DNA of 58,876 nt from Gammaproteobacteria bacterium (GCA_022824305.1 JAJEAD010000082.1:1-58876); one strand, 5' to 3'; shown: positions 49,437 through 58,380, counted from the first letter of the stretch. Notes: generated from the sequence alone by a model not told the origin. Program-made: numbers and translations.

Positions 49437-50567
49437 ATGAGCGCAGCGCAGAACCTTTTCGACCCCGAGCTCTACCGCGACGTGCGCCTGCCTTTCGAGC
49501 AGGCGAGGTCGATGCCGCCCTGGTGCTACACCTCCGCCGAGTTCTTCGGCCGCGAAGTCGACCGGATTTTCCGCCGGGTATGGAACTTTGCGGGCCGCGC
49601 CGACGAAGTCCCGAAATCCGGCGATTACTTCACGCTCGACATGTTCGGCGAATCGATAATCATCGTCCGCGGGCGGGATCACGTCGTGCGGGCCTTCGCG
49701 AACACCTGCCGCCACCGCGGAACCCGCCTGCTCAAGGGGCGGGGGAACTGCCGCGTAATCTCGTGCCCCTACCATAGCTGGGCCTTCGCGCTCGACGGCG
49801 CCCTGCTCGGCGCGCCCGACATGGACCGCACTCCGGGATTCCGGAAGGAAGACTACCCCCTGCTCGCGGTCCACCTCGAAGAGTGGGCGGGGTTTCTCTT
49901 CGTTGCGCTCTCGGACGACGTTCCCCCCATAGATGACTACCTTGGGAACATCAAGGACAAGTTCGCTCCCTACCGCTTCGAGGACATGGTCTGCGTGCGG
50001 CGCAGGTCCTACGAGATCGAGGGGAACTGGAAGCTCTTCGTCGAGAACGCGATGGAGGACTACCACACCGCCACCGTGCACCGGCAGTCCATCGGGGTGC
50101 AGAACACGGTGCAGGAAGACACGACGGGAGAGTGGGACGCGATCCACATGGAGAGCGATTCCACCATCGCGGTGCTGCCGGAGGACGACACCACCCTGCC
50201 CCACATCGAGGGCCTCACGGGGCGGCCGGCGAACGGCACCTACTTCACCGTCATCTATCCGCAGACCTTCTTCGGCACCACCCAGGACTGCATGTGGTGG
50301 CTGCAGTCCCTTCCCCACGCCCCCGATCGCACCACCGTGGTCATCGGGTCTTGCTTCCCCGCTTCGACCGTGGCCCGCCCCGATTTCGAGGAGCAGGTGG
50401 CCAAGTACTATCTGCGATGGGACAAGTCGCTGCCGGAAGACAACGCGATCACCGAGGAGCAGCATGCGGGCCTGCGCTCCGCGTTCGCGCGCCCCGGGCC
50501 GCTGTGCTGGCGCGAGCCGGTGGTGCACGCGCTCGACAACTGGGTCCTGGATCGCGTGCTGGACTGA
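49437..50567 (+). CDS. Rieske aromatic-ring-hydroxylating-type oxygenase alpha subunit
   Basis: Encodes 376 residues from ATG 49437, with AAGGAG upstream. The Rieske [2Fe-2S] motif is C91-R-H93...C110-P-Y-H113; the mononuclear iron site lies in FVENAMEDYHTATVH, with His210 and His215, and the bridging acid is Glu207 or Asp208. The fold matches GbcA/CntA-type oxygenases that demethylate quaternary amines such as glycine betaine, carnitine or stachydrine. No reductase subunit gene is nearby, so it must use one encoded elsewhere. Close by are an hydroxyproline-epimerase-type gene and livKHMGF, which suggests (hydroxy)proline betaine demethylation. Confidence 0.88.
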   Translation: MSAAQNLFDPELYRDVRLPFEQARSMPPWCYTSAEFFGREVDRIFRRVWNFAGRADEVPKSGDYFTLDMFGESIIIVRGRDHVVRAFANTCRHRGTRLLKGRGNCRVISCPYHSWAFALDGALLGAPDMDRTPGFRKEDYPLLAVHLEEWAGFLFVALSDDVPPIDDYLGNIKDKFAPYRFEDMVCVRRRSYEIEGNWKLFVENAMEDYHTATVHRQSIGVQNTVQEDTTGEWDAIHMESDSTIAVLPEDDTTLPHIEGLTGRPANGTYFTVIYPQTFFGTTQDCMWWLQSLPHAPDRTTVVIGSCFPASTVARPDFEEQVAKYYLRWDKSLPEDNAITEEQHAGLRSAFARPGPLCWREPVVHALDNWVLDRVLD

Positions 50568-50580
50568 GGTCGGTTCCGCC

Positions 50581-51018
50581 TCAGGACAGCTCCGGTTCCT
50601 GCGCCTGGCCCTTCGCGGCCCGACCCGAGGACAGGACTCCGGCGAGGTCGTCGAGAATCGGGCACTCGGGACGCTCGTCACCCTGACAGCGCTCCACGAG
50701 GTGCACGAGCACCGAACGCATCCCGTCGAGCTCCGCCAGCTTGCGCTCGATTCGCGCGAGGTGCTCCTCCGCCACCCGCTTGACGTCCGCGCTGGCCCGC
50801 TGCCGGTCCTCGTAGAGCGCGAGCAGGGCGCGGCAGTCCGCAATGGTGAAGCCGAGGGAACGGGCGCGGGCAAGGAACGCGAGCTTGTGGACATCGGACT
50901 CCGAGAAGTCCCGGTAGCCGTTCGGACCGCGGAAGGGGCGGATGAGTCCGATGTCCTCGTAGTAGCGGATCGTCTTGACCGGCAACTCGCTGCGCTTCGA
51001 GACGTCACCGATGTGCAT
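50581..51018 (-). CDS. cueR: MerR-family regulator, CueR/HmrR-like (copper-sensing)
   Basis: Encodes 145 residues. MerR HTH: MHIGDVSKRSELPVKTIRYYEDIGLIRPFRGPNGYRDFS, followed by the dimerisation helix and the metal loop C111-QGDERPE-C119-PIL, matching CueR Cys112 and Cys120. The CueR second-site Cys-Cys tail is absent. It should activate copper-export genes when Cu(I) binds, distorting the 19-bp spaced promoter. No copper transporter is present in the window, so its target is elsewhere, unless it controls its oxygenase and epimerase neighbours, which is unlikely. Convergent with the Rieske gene. Confidence 0.83.
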   Translation of the reverse strand: MHIGDVSKRSELPVKTIRYYEDIGLIRPFRGPNGYRDFSESDVHKLAFLARARSLGFTIADCRALLALYEDRQRASADVKRVAEEHLARIERKLAELDGMRSVLVHLVERCQGDERPECPILDDLAGVLSSGRAAKGQAQEPELS

Positions 51019-51058
51019 GTTCGAAACCCTCCGCGCTATTCGCTCGTCCTCCCCGGCC

Positions 51059-52114
51059 TCAGCCCCAGATGTCTCCCATCGTGTACCCCTCGGGGAAAGG
51101 GTCCGTAGGGTCGATGACGTATTGCGAGAAGCCCGTTATCCAGGCCTGCCCGCTGATGGTGGGAACCACCGCCCGGTAGTTCCCCACCCGTGTCTCACGG
51201 ACGAGGCGTCCGGTGAACACCGTGCCGAGGATTCCCTCGTGGTGGAAATCCTCGTTCAGGGCGAGTTCGCCGCGGGCGTGCAGCGCCGCCATCCTGGCGC
51301 AGGTCCCGGTGCCGCAGGGGGAACGGTCGAGCGCGCCCGTCCAGGTCTCCGGCCGCTCCCAGTCGAGCTGGCCGGTCGACACGATGGCGGCGTTCTTCTG
51401 CGTCGCCCCTTCCCGTGTCGGCGGTCCTGACAGGACTCCGATGGTGATGCCTTCAATCTCCGGGTTGTCCGGGTGCGCCACGGGAAGCTGCTCGCGCGCC
51501 GCCGCCTTGATCATCTCTCCCACCCTGGCCACCTCCCCCGCCCGCTCCGGAACGATCTCGAGCCCGTGCCGCGGGGCGTCGGCGATCACGTAGAACATGC
51601 CGCCGTAGGCGACATCGACTTCGACCGGACCGAGGTGAGGCACCTCGATGGTTCTCGCAACGTGCACCGCGAAGGCGGGAACGTTCTCGAAAGTGACGCC
51701 TCGCACCTTGCCGTCCTCGACCGCGGCCTCCACCTCGATGAGTCCTGCCGGCGTCTCGAGCTTGAGCCGGGTGAGGGGCTCGGTGGCTTTCACCATGCCG
51801 GTCTCGATGAGGGCGGTCACTACGCAGATGGTGTTGGTGCCCGACATGCCGGGGTACTCCACCTGTTCCATGATCACGAAGCCGGCGTCCGCCTCGGGGT
51901 GACTGGAGGGCAACACGAGATTGCAGTTGGCGGCGGGATAGCCGCAGGGTTCGCGGAGCATGCGCTTTCGCAGGCCGTCGGCCCGGGTGGCGAGATGGCG
52001 CATCTTGTCGAACATGGTGTCGCCGGGCACATCGAGCACACCGCCGACGATGACCCGGCCATGCTCCCCCGCCGCGTGGAGGTCCACGGCGTGGATCATT
52101 CGCGAGAGGCGCAT
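51059..52114 (-). CDS. proline racemase superfamily enzyme, Ser/Cys type (4-hydroxyproline 2-epimerase-like)
   Basis: Encodes 351 residues. The first catalytic site reads GMSGTNTIC with Ser91 where proline racemase has Cys; the second site SPCGTGTCARM retains Cys267. Published family surveys associate Ser/Cys pairs with hydroxyproline 2-epimerase and weak 3-hydroxyproline dehydratase activity, Cys/Cys with racemases and Cys/Thr with dehydratases. GYPAANCNLVLPSSHPEADAGFVIMEQ is the conserved substrate edge. It starts 12 bp downstream of livF on the same strand, making it part of the liv operon. Likely function: cytosolic epimerisation of imported hydroxyproline or its betaine-derived product. 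Confidence 0.85.
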   Translation of the reverse strand: MRLSRMIHAVDLHAAGEHGRVIVGGVLDVPGDTMFDKMRHLATRADGLRKRMLREPCGYPAANCNLVLPSSHPEADAGFVIMEQVEYPGMSGTNTICVVTALIETGMVKATEPLTRLKLETPAGLIEVEAAVEDGKVRGVTFENVPAFAVHVARTIEVPHLGPVEVDVAYGGMFYVIADAPRHGLEIVPERAGEVARVGEMIKAAAREQLPVAHPDNPEIEGITIGVLSGPPTREGATQKNAAIVSTGQLDWERPETWTGALDRSPCGTGTCARMAALHARGELALNEDFHHEGILGTVFTGRLVRETRVGNYRAVVPTISGQAWITGFSQYVIDPTDPFPEGYTMGDIWG

Positions 52115-52126
52115 GCGCCCTCCGCG

Positions 52127-52834
52127 CTACCCGAGATAGGCGCGCTTCACGTCCTCGTTCTCGAGCAGTTCCCGGTTCGACCCCTGGAGAGAGATCTCGC
52201 CGGTCTCCATGACGTAGCCCCGATCCGCGATCTGAAGCGCCATGAACGCGTTCTGCTCCACGAGCAGCACCGGCACGCCCTGGTCACGCACCTGTTGCAC
52301 CGCGCCGAAGACCTGCTCCACCAGCATCGGCGCGAGTCCCATGCTCGGCTCGTCGAGCAGCAGCACCCGGGGCCTGGACATGAGCCCGCGCGCCATCGCG
52401 AGCATCTGCTGCTCGCCGCCCGAGAGCGTCCCCGCCACCTGCCCCATGCGCTCCTTGAGCACCGGGAACATCTCGAGCACCCGCTCGCGCGACTCGACGA
52501 TGCCGTCCTTGTCCTTGCGCACGAAGGCGCCCATTCCGAGATTCTCCTCGACCGTGAGCCTCCCGAAGATGCGCCGTCCTTCCGGCACCTGCACGATGCC
52601 CATCTTCACGAGATCGTGCGGCATGATCTTGCCGAGAGGCTGGCCGTCCAGGCTCACCTCGCCTTCCGCGACCGGGAGCACTCCGCTGATCGCACCGAGC
52701 GTGGTGGTCTTGCCGGCTCCGTTGGCCCCGATGAGGGTGACGATCTCGTCCTTGTCCACGCTGAGCGAGACGCCGTGCAGGGCGTGAATCTGGCCGTAGA
52801 AGACATGGAGGTTCTGAACGTCGAGGACCGCCAT
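52127..52834 (-). CDS. livF: branched-chain-type ABC transporter ATP-binding protein LivF
   Basis: Encodes 235 residues from ATG 52834, right for LivF. Walker A is GANGAGKTTT, the ABC signature LSGGEQQMLAMARGLM, Walker B VLLLDEPSMGL, and switch His replaced by Gln in LLVEQN as typical in LivF. MAVLDVQNLHVFYGQIHALHGVSL is the standard LivF opening. It forms a heterodimer with LivG on the inner side of the membrane and energises uptake by LivHM. Its gene follows livG by five bases and is followed by the proline-racemase-type gene, so the transporter and the epimerase are co-expressed. Confidence 0.92.
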   Translation of the reverse strand: MAVLDVQNLHVFYGQIHALHGVSLSVDKDEIVTLIGANGAGKTTTLGAISGVLPVAEGEVSLDGQPLGKIMPHDLVKMGIVQVPEGRRIFGRLTVEENLGMGAFVRKDKDGIVESRERVLEMFPVLKERMGQVAGTLSGGEQQMLAMARGLMSRPRVLLLDEPSMGLAPMLVEQVFGAVQQVRDQGVPVLLVEQNAFMALQIADRGYVMETGEISLQGSNRELLENEDVKRAYLG

Positions 52835-52839
52835 CGCAC

Positions 52840-53631
52840 TCACCCTGCCGCCTGGACATCGACATTCGCGGTGCCGAGGTAGGCTTCGATCACCCTCGGG
52901 TCCGCCTGCACTTCGGCCGGCGAGCCCTCCGAGATCTTGACCCCGTGGTCGAGCACCGACACCCGGTCCGACATGCCCATCACCACCCGCATGTGGTGCT
53001 CGATCAGCATGATGGTGATGTCGAACTCGTCGCGAACCCGCATGATGAAACGGGTCATGTCCTCGCTCTCCCGCGGGTTCATGCCGGCGGTGGGCTCGTC
53101 CAGCATCAGCAGCTTGGGTCGCGTGGCGAGCGCGCGCCCGATCTCCAGCCGGCGCTGCTCTCCGTAGGACAGGTTGCGCGCGTAGATGTCGCCGCGCCCC
53201 CGCAATCCGATGAAGTTGAGCAGCCGGGTCGCCTCTTCCGCCGCCTGCGCCTCGTCGTCGCGCGTGTGGCGAGTGTTGAACACCGCTCCCCACCAACGTG
53301 ACTTGAGATGCATGTGCATGCCGACGAGCAGGTTCTCCATCGCGGTGATGTTCCGGAAGAGCCGGATGTTCTGGTAGGTGCGGTTGATCCCGGCCTTGGC
53401 CACCACGTCCGGGGTCACCCCGTCGATGCGATGGCCGCGGAACCAGATCTCGCCGTCGTCGGGCTGGTAGAACTCCATGATGCAGTTAAACACCGTGGTC
53501 TTTCCCGCACCGTTGGGGCCGATGACGCTGTGAATGGAGTTCTCCGCTACCTCGAGATCGAGGGCGTCGACGGCGACAAGGCCGCCGAACCGCTTGGTCA
53601 GGGCCTTCGAGACGAGAATGGGCTCGCTCAT
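52840..53631 (-). CDS. livG: branched-chain-type ABC transporter ATP-binding protein LivG
   Basis: Encodes 263 residues from ATG 53631, whose start overlaps the LivM stop. Walker A is GPNGAGKTTV, the signature LSYGEQRRLEIGRALA, Walker B LLMLDEPTAGMN and the switch LIEHHMRVVMGMSDRV. The insert around KSRWWGAVFNTRHTRDDEAQAAEEA is typical for LivG-length proteins. It pairs with LivF to power import of branched-chain or related amino acids. The operon order K-H-M-G-F is the classical one. There is a Gly-to-Ser-like variation at LS-Y-G but otherwise complete motifs. Confidence 0.92.
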   Translation of the reverse strand: MSEPILVSKALTKRFGGLVAVDALDLEVAENSIHSVIGPNGAGKTTVFNCIMEFYQPDDGEIWFRGHRIDGVTPDVVAKAGINRTYQNIRLFRNITAMENLLVGMHMHLKSRWWGAVFNTRHTRDDEAQAAEEATRLLNFIGLRGRGDIYARNLSYGEQRRLEIGRALATRPKLLMLDEPTAGMNPRESEDMTRFIMRVRDEFDITIMLIEHHMRVVMGMSDRVSVLDHGVKISEGSPAEVQADPRVIEAYLGTANVDVQAAG

Positions 53632-55448
53632 CGTGCCGGACCCTCCGGCGAGGACGCCGCCCCGGACTCCGTCTCCGCGGCGAGCTGGGCTTCGACGGCG
53701 GCCCGCGTCTCCTCTTCGAGCTGCATTTCCCGGCGCCGCGCGGCGGAGGGCCACAGACCCGCCGGGCGGAGCCGCATCACGGCGACGATCGCCACGCCGT
53801 AGAAGAAGAAGCGGTACTCGCCGAACTCGCGCAGCAGCTCCGGCAGGCCGATGAGCGCAAGCGCCCCCACCACGACTCCGGGCAGGCTGCCCATCCCGCC
53901 CACGATGATGAGGGCGAGCACGTTGACCGAGATGATGAGCTGGAAGCTGTGCGGGTAGATGGAGGTGAGCATGGTGGCGAATATCGCGCCCGCGAGCCCC
54001 GCGAATGCCGCGCCCAGGCCGTATGCGAGCAGCTTGACGTTCACCAGGTTGATGCCGAGCGCCTGCGCCACGTCCTCGTCGTCGCGGATTGCGGTCCAGG
54101 CCCGGCCGAGGCGCGAGTTCTCGAGGCGGTATGCGAAGTAGGCGGCGACCGCGGCCGCACCGAGCGCGATGTAGTAGAGCTCGATGGGGTCGTCCACGGC
54201 CGCGCCGGTGAAGAGGTAGGGAGGTGGGATGTTGAGCACCCCCTGCGCGCCGGCGAGCACCGGCGCCGCGAAGTCCGAAAGCACCAGCACCCGCACGATC
54301 TCGCCGAGGCCGAGGGTCGCGACCGCGAGATAGTCGCCGCGGATCTTGAGCACCGGAATGCCGAAGAGCACTCCGACGAAGACCGCCATGAGCACCGCCA
54401 TCCCCATCGCCCACCACCAGTTGAACATCGGGAACCAGTCGACGCGCTGGCCGATTGCGTAAGGACTGTCCGCGGTGAGCAGGGCGCAGGTATAGGCCCC
54501 GACCGCGTAGAACGCCACGAAGCCGAGATCGAGGAGTCCCGCAAGCCCGATCTCCAGGTTGAGACCCATTCCCATCAGGATGAAGAGCCCGATGAAGAGC
54601 ATCACCTGTCCGATGAAGTTGCCGGCGACGAGCGGGAAGAGGATGAGTACGAGGATCAGCAGCAGCGCGACTCCGCTGCCGTGAAGCAAACGCTGCTGCC
54701 CCTGCGGCAGGGCGACGAAGGTCTCCTCGAGACGGGCGCGCGTCGTATCCCACACCGCGATCACTGCCGCGGCGACGAGACCGATGGCGATCGCGCCCTG
54801 GGGCCGCAGCCCGTCCCAGGTGAAGAACCACTCACGTATGGGATCGAGGACTTCCTGCTGGGCCAGGAGCTGGATGAGCTCCTGAAACACGCCGATGGAC
54901 GCCATCCACACCAGGGCGTAGATGATGGGGCGCCGGGCGCGCGGGGAGAGCCGGTAGAGCAGCGCCCCGAACGCGCCGGCGAGCGCGCCGGCCACCAACA
55001 GCACCACCACGCCGAGCCCGAGTCCCAACCCCGAGGTGAGCATGTCGTAGAGATGTTGCGTCAACGCGATGAACATGAAGCGCAGCTTCACCAGGCTCAT
55101 GATGATCGGGAGCACGCAAAGCACCGCGCCCGCCACCAGGCCCGCGCCCGCGCCGAGGAGGCACGCGGCGCCGAGGCGCTCCTCGCCCGTCTTGCGCGCC
55201 ACCTGGACCCCCGCCCACATCGCGAAGACGAGGAGCAGGGACTGACCAAGAGTGAGGCCGCTCGGATCGGCGGCACCTTCCGGCACCCAGGCGACGATCC
55301 AGCGCTCGTGGAAGAGGTAGAGGATGCCGACCAGGGCGGCGAAGATCCCGGTCGCGCCGAAGGAGATGCCGGCGATGACCGCGTGGCCGAGCGGAGTATG
55401 CTCCTTCTCGCGTTCCCGGTAGCTCGATGCGATGACGTCGAATGCCAT
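53628..55448 (-). CDS. livM: branched-chain-type ABC transporter permease LivM, with long N-terminal extension
   Basis: Encodes 606 residues, versus about 320-430 for typical LivM. The canonical permease core begins near residue 255 (LLILVLILFPLVAGNFIGQV, then GLNLEIGLAGLLDLGFVAFYAVGAYT) and contains the EAA-type loop with GRAWTAIRDDEDVAQALGINLVNVKL near residue 470. The first 250 residues add about five hydrophobic spans (GISFGATGIFAALVGILYLF, LGAGAGLVAGAVLCVLPIIM, GLGLGVVVLLVAGALAGAFG, PIIYALVWMASIG, AIAIGLVAAAVIAVW), far more than the short DUF3382 N-terminus. It forms the membrane pore with LivH. The tail after the last helix is Glu/Ala-rich. Confidence 0.88.
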   Translation of the reverse strand: MAFDVIASSYREREKEHTPLGHAVIAGISFGATGIFAALVGILYLFHERWIVAWVPEGAADPSGLTLGQSLLLVFAMWAGVQVARKTGEERLGAACLLGAGAGLVAGAVLCVLPIIMSLVKLRFMFIALTQHLYDMLTSGLGLGLGVVVLLVAGALAGAFGALLYRLSPRARRPIIYALVWMASIGVFQELIQLLAQQEVLDPIREWFFTWDGLRPQGAIAIGLVAAAVIAVWDTTRARLEETFVALPQGQQRLLHGSGVALLLILVLILFPLVAGNFIGQVMLFIGLFILMGMGLNLEIGLAGLLDLGFVAFYAVGAYTCALLTADSPYAIGQRVDWFPMFNWWWAMGMAVLMAVFVGVLFGIPVLKIRGDYLAVATLGLGEIVRVLVLSDFAAPVLAGAQGVLNIPPPYLFTGAAVDDPIELYYIALGAAAVAAYFAYRLENSRLGRAWTAIRDDEDVAQALGINLVNVKLLAYGLGAAFAGLAGAIFATMLTSIYPHSFQLIISVNVLALIIVGGMGSLPGVVVGALALIGLPELLREFGEYRFFFYGVAIVAVMRLRPAGLWPSAARRREMQLEEETRAAVEAQLAAETESGAASSPEGPAR

Positions 55449-55458
55449 GGTTCAAGCC

Positions 55459-56553
55459 TCAGGCGCGTTGCGTCGCGAGCCGCTCGCCGAGGATTCCCTG
55501 CGGGCGGAAGATGAGCACCATCACCAGCATGGTGAAGGCGATGAGATCCCGGAGCTGGTAGGGCGCCCTGATGCCGACGCCGTCGAGGAAGAGGGCCGGT
55601 CCCACCGACTCGACCACCCCGAGGAAGAAGCCGCCGAGCATCGCCCCGGGCACGTTGCCGATCCCGCCGAGCACCGCGGCGCTGAAGGCCTTGATGCCGG
55701 GCAGGAATCCGGTGAAGTAGTAGATCTGGTTGTACACCATGCAGAAGAGCACGCCGCCGATTCCGGCCATGCACCCGCCCAGGATGAAGGTGAATACGAT
55801 GATCTTGTTGACGTCGATGCCCATCATCGCGGCCGCGTCGCGATCTTCGGAAACCGCGCGCATCGCGGTGCCCATCTTGGTCTTGTTGACGACCAGGTAG
55901 AGCGCGCCCATCGCGGCGAGCGCGATGAGAATCACGAAGGGCTGGGTGTAGGGTATGCCGAAACCGAAGATCTCGAACTCGCCCTCCAGCCATACCGGAT
56001 CGGGGTAGGCGCGGACTGAAGAGCCGTACATGCCCCGGAACGAGTGCTGGAGGAAGAACGACGCTCCGATCGCGCAGATGAGCGGAGCGAGAGTCCGTAT
56101 GTGCCTAAAGGGCCGGTAGCAGATGCGCTCCACCACCAGCGCGATCACGCTGCAGGTGATCATCGCCAGTCCCATGATCAGGATCATGGAGATGACCGGA
56201 TGGGCGTCCAGGTATCCGGAACGGTACAGTCCGTTGGCGAGGAAGTAGGAGGTGAAAGCCCCGCACATCATGACGTCGCCGTGGGCGAAGTTGATGAGGC
56301 GCAGGATTCCGTAGACCATCGTGTACCCGAGCGCGATGAGGGCGTAGACCCCGCCGATCATCAACCCGAACATGAAGTTGTCGAACCACTGCTCGCCGGT
56401 GTAGCGCCCCTGGATGAGAGTGCCGATGGTGCCGCCCACCACGACGAACACGATGAGAATGCGCATCCCCCACAGCACCACGTCCACGAAAGTGATGCGC
56501 CTCAACGCCTCGATTCGAGCCGCCATGCCTTCGCTCGGAAGTGCCGCTGCCAT
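55459..56553 (-). CDS. livH: branched-chain-type ABC transporter permease LivH
   Basis: Encodes 364 residues from ATG 56553, with AGGAG eight bases upstream; the longer in-frame N-terminus is discarded. The LivH hallmarks are present: GLMIGGVYALIALGYTMVYGILRLINFAHGDVMM and the EAA-like loop TKMGTAMRAVSEDRDAAAMMGIDVNKII, with LGGIGNVPGAMLGGFFLGVVES near the C-terminus. About eight transmembrane spans are evident. It partners with LivM as the second permease. A non-canonical soluble N-terminus of about 30 residues (MAARIEALRRI) precedes the first helix. Its stop is 10 bp before the livM start. Confidence 0.92.
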   Translation of the reverse strand: MAAALPSEGMAARIEALRRITFVDVVLWGMRILIVFVVVGGTIGTLIQGRYTGEQWFDNFMFGLMIGGVYALIALGYTMVYGILRLINFAHGDVMMCGAFTSYFLANGLYRSGYLDAHPVISMILIMGLAMITCSVIALVVERICYRPFRHIRTLAPLICAIGASFFLQHSFRGMYGSSVRAYPDPVWLEGEFEIFGFGIPYTQPFVILIALAAMGALYLVVNKTKMGTAMRAVSEDRDAAAMMGIDVNKIIVFTFILGGCMAGIGGVLFCMVYNQIYYFTGFLPGIKAFSAAVLGGIGNVPGAMLGGFFLGVVESVGPALFLDGVGIRAPYQLRDLIAFTMLVMVLIFRPQGILGERLATQRA

Positions 56554-56784
56554 CGCTGTCTCCTGCTTCCGAGGACCCGATCCCCGCATCGAGGTGCGTC
56601 CGTGTTCTTCCCGTCCGGGACGGGGAGCCGCTACCCAGGTCGTGCCCCTCGCAGAATCGCGAACGGCAAGCGCCCCTGCCCTGAACGCGTCGAGGGGGAT
56701 GGGCGGTTGCCCGCCCATCCCCCTGCCGCTGGACCGCTTATGTCCCCGTCAGGGAACCCTGGCGCCTCGGGTGCGCGCCGGACC

Positions 56785-58032
56785 TCAGGGGTAGATCTTC
56801 TTCGGGTTCGTGCCGATGTCGAATGTCGACGGATCCGGATCCGTGATCTGGTAGACCGCGAATGCGAACCCGGCGCAGTCGCCGTGCTCGTTGCACTCGA
56901 TCGGACCGCCCATGCCGGCGAAGCCCTCGGTCTCGAACAGGGCGTCGCGCAGCGCCTTCCGGCCGATGTAGGTGTCGCCCTTGTCGTCCTTCACCGCGAC
57001 CTTCTCGATCGCCATCAACAGGATCGCGCCCGCGTCGTACGCGTTGACGTGATAGGCCTGCGTGGGATTCTCGCCGTACTTGTCGCGATAGGCCTGAAGC
57101 ATTCTCGGGTAGTCGTCACCCAGCGCGTCGGCGGAGGTGTTGTCCACGCTCGTGAAACGCAGGCCTCTCGCCGATTCGCCCGCCGCCTCGTAGAAGCCCG
57201 GGGTCATCGAGGTCGGTCCCGAAACGACGATGGTCTCCTCGAGGCCGGAAATCTCCTGCACCTGCCGGGTGATCTGGGCCGACGCGGCGACGAAGATCGG
57301 GTAGTACAGAACGCAGGGCTTGGCGGTGGCGACGCCCGTGAGCATCGGGCGCATGTCGACGTCGGTCGGGGTCACCGCTTCCGCGGCCACCACTTCACCG
57401 CCGAGCTTCTCGAACTCGTTCTCCGCCACGCGCACGAGCTGCTCCGCGTAGGGGCTGCCGTCGTGAACGGTGGCGAGGGTCTCGCACTCGAGCACGTTCT
57501 TGAAGTAGGCGGCATCGCCCGCACCCTGCGCGAGGTCGTTGTAGATGGTGCGCAGGTAGCCGTGGTAGCCCTGCTTGCGATCCGGGGCGGTCAGCGCCGG
57601 CGCGGTGGTGGAGGTGCCGATGTTGACGATGCCGGCCTTCCACAGGATGGGGGCTCCCGGGGTGGCCGAACTCGAGCAGTCGGGACCGACCACGGCAACG
57701 ATGTTGCGGTTCGACGCGAGCTTGGTCGTCGCGATCTGGCCGCCTTCCGCATTGCACTGTCCGTCTTCCGCGATGAGCCGGATCTTGTGGCCCACCACCT
57801 CGTTGTTCCAGTCGTCGAAGGCGAGCTCCACGCCGCGCTTCTGATCGAGGCCGAGACCCACGTCGGGGCCGGAGAGAGTCCAGTAGCCGCCGATGAACAT
57901 TGGGGCGCCCTGGCGAATCTTGACGACGCCGATCTCGTCTGTCACGGGCCCCATGGTCTCCGCCGCGAGCGCCGACGTAGCGCCGACGACCAGTGCGGAG
58001 AGAACCCAGAATACTCGGGTCAGGCTCTTCAT
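56785..58032 (-). CDS. livK: ABC transporter periplasmic substrate-binding protein (LivK-type)
   Basis: Encodes 415 residues starting with a Sec signal peptide MKSLTRVFWVLSALVVGATSALAA. The periplasmic-binding-protein type I fold is recognisable from KRGVELAFDDWNNEVVGHKIRLIAEDGQCNAEGG, VVAVVGPDCSSSATPGAPI and IGTSTTAPALTAPD, the ligand-binding Ser/Thr segments. The protein is longer than LivJ (about 345 mature), resembling binders of amides, aromatic acids or betaines. It heads the liv operon and is separated from livH by about 230 bp, a common place for partial attenuation to raise binding-protein dosage. Ligand inferred from context as a (hydroxy)proline-type compound. Confidence 0.9.
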   Translation of the reverse strand: MKSLTRVFWVLSALVVGATSALAAETMGPVTDEIGVVKIRQGAPMFIGGYWTLSGPDVGLGLDQKRGVELAFDDWNNEVVGHKIRLIAEDGQCNAEGGQIATTKLASNRNIVAVVGPDCSSSATPGAPILWKAGIVNIGTSTTAPALTAPDRKQGYHGYLRTIYNDLAQGAGDAAYFKNVLECETLATVHDGSPYAEQLVRVAENEFEKLGGEVVAAEAVTPTDVDMRPMLTGVATAKPCVLYYPIFVAASAQITRQVQEISGLEETIVVSGPTSMTPGFYEAAGESARGLRFTSVDNTSADALGDDYPRMLQAYRDKYGENPTQAYHVNAYDAGAILLMAIEKVAVKDDKGDTYIGRKALRDALFETEGFAGMGGPIECNEHGDCAGFAFAVYQITDPDPSTFDIGTNPKKIYP

Positions 58033-58380
58033 GGATGAGTCTCCTCAATATTGTCTGTGAATGCCGCGAACGGACGGAAAGGGCCGGTGTCACCGGCCAA
58101 TACGGGGCACGCAAGTACCGATTCTGCTCATTACGGGGCTTCGTTGCCGGCCATGACGGCCAAACGAGCCTCTCCCCCTGCGGCGCGGAGCTTAAGTCAC
58201 GGAAGTCGGGCTTGTCCAATCGTCCGGCGCTCAACGGAGGGCAGTCGCTCCGCCCGGGAGGTCTCGACCGAGCGCGGGGAAGGACACGCGAGCGACGATC
58301 GGGACGGGAGGGCGGCCCGGGCGCCGCTCGGCATGGTCCGTGGGCTCGGCACCGCCACGTGCCGTCCGGTGTTGCAGCGC
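58033..58380. other. 348-bp spacer upstream of livK, no gene recognised
   Basis: No coding frame with family resemblance was found. It holds the liv operon ribosome-binding site (GAGGAG), a 17-bp palindrome and a weak minus-strand promoter TTGGAC (about 58209-58214), 17 bp, CTTAAG. The remainder is GC-rich and featureless. Confidence 0.4.
58082..58098. promoter_or_regulatory. 17-bp perfect palindrome upstream of livK, putative operator
   Basis: GGCCGGTGTCACCGGCC is an inverted repeat of eight bases around a central T, located 50-66 bp upstream of the livK ATG. It could be an operator for a regulator of the liv/hydroxyproline genes or a leader hairpin; there is no T-run after it. Confidence 0.5.
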
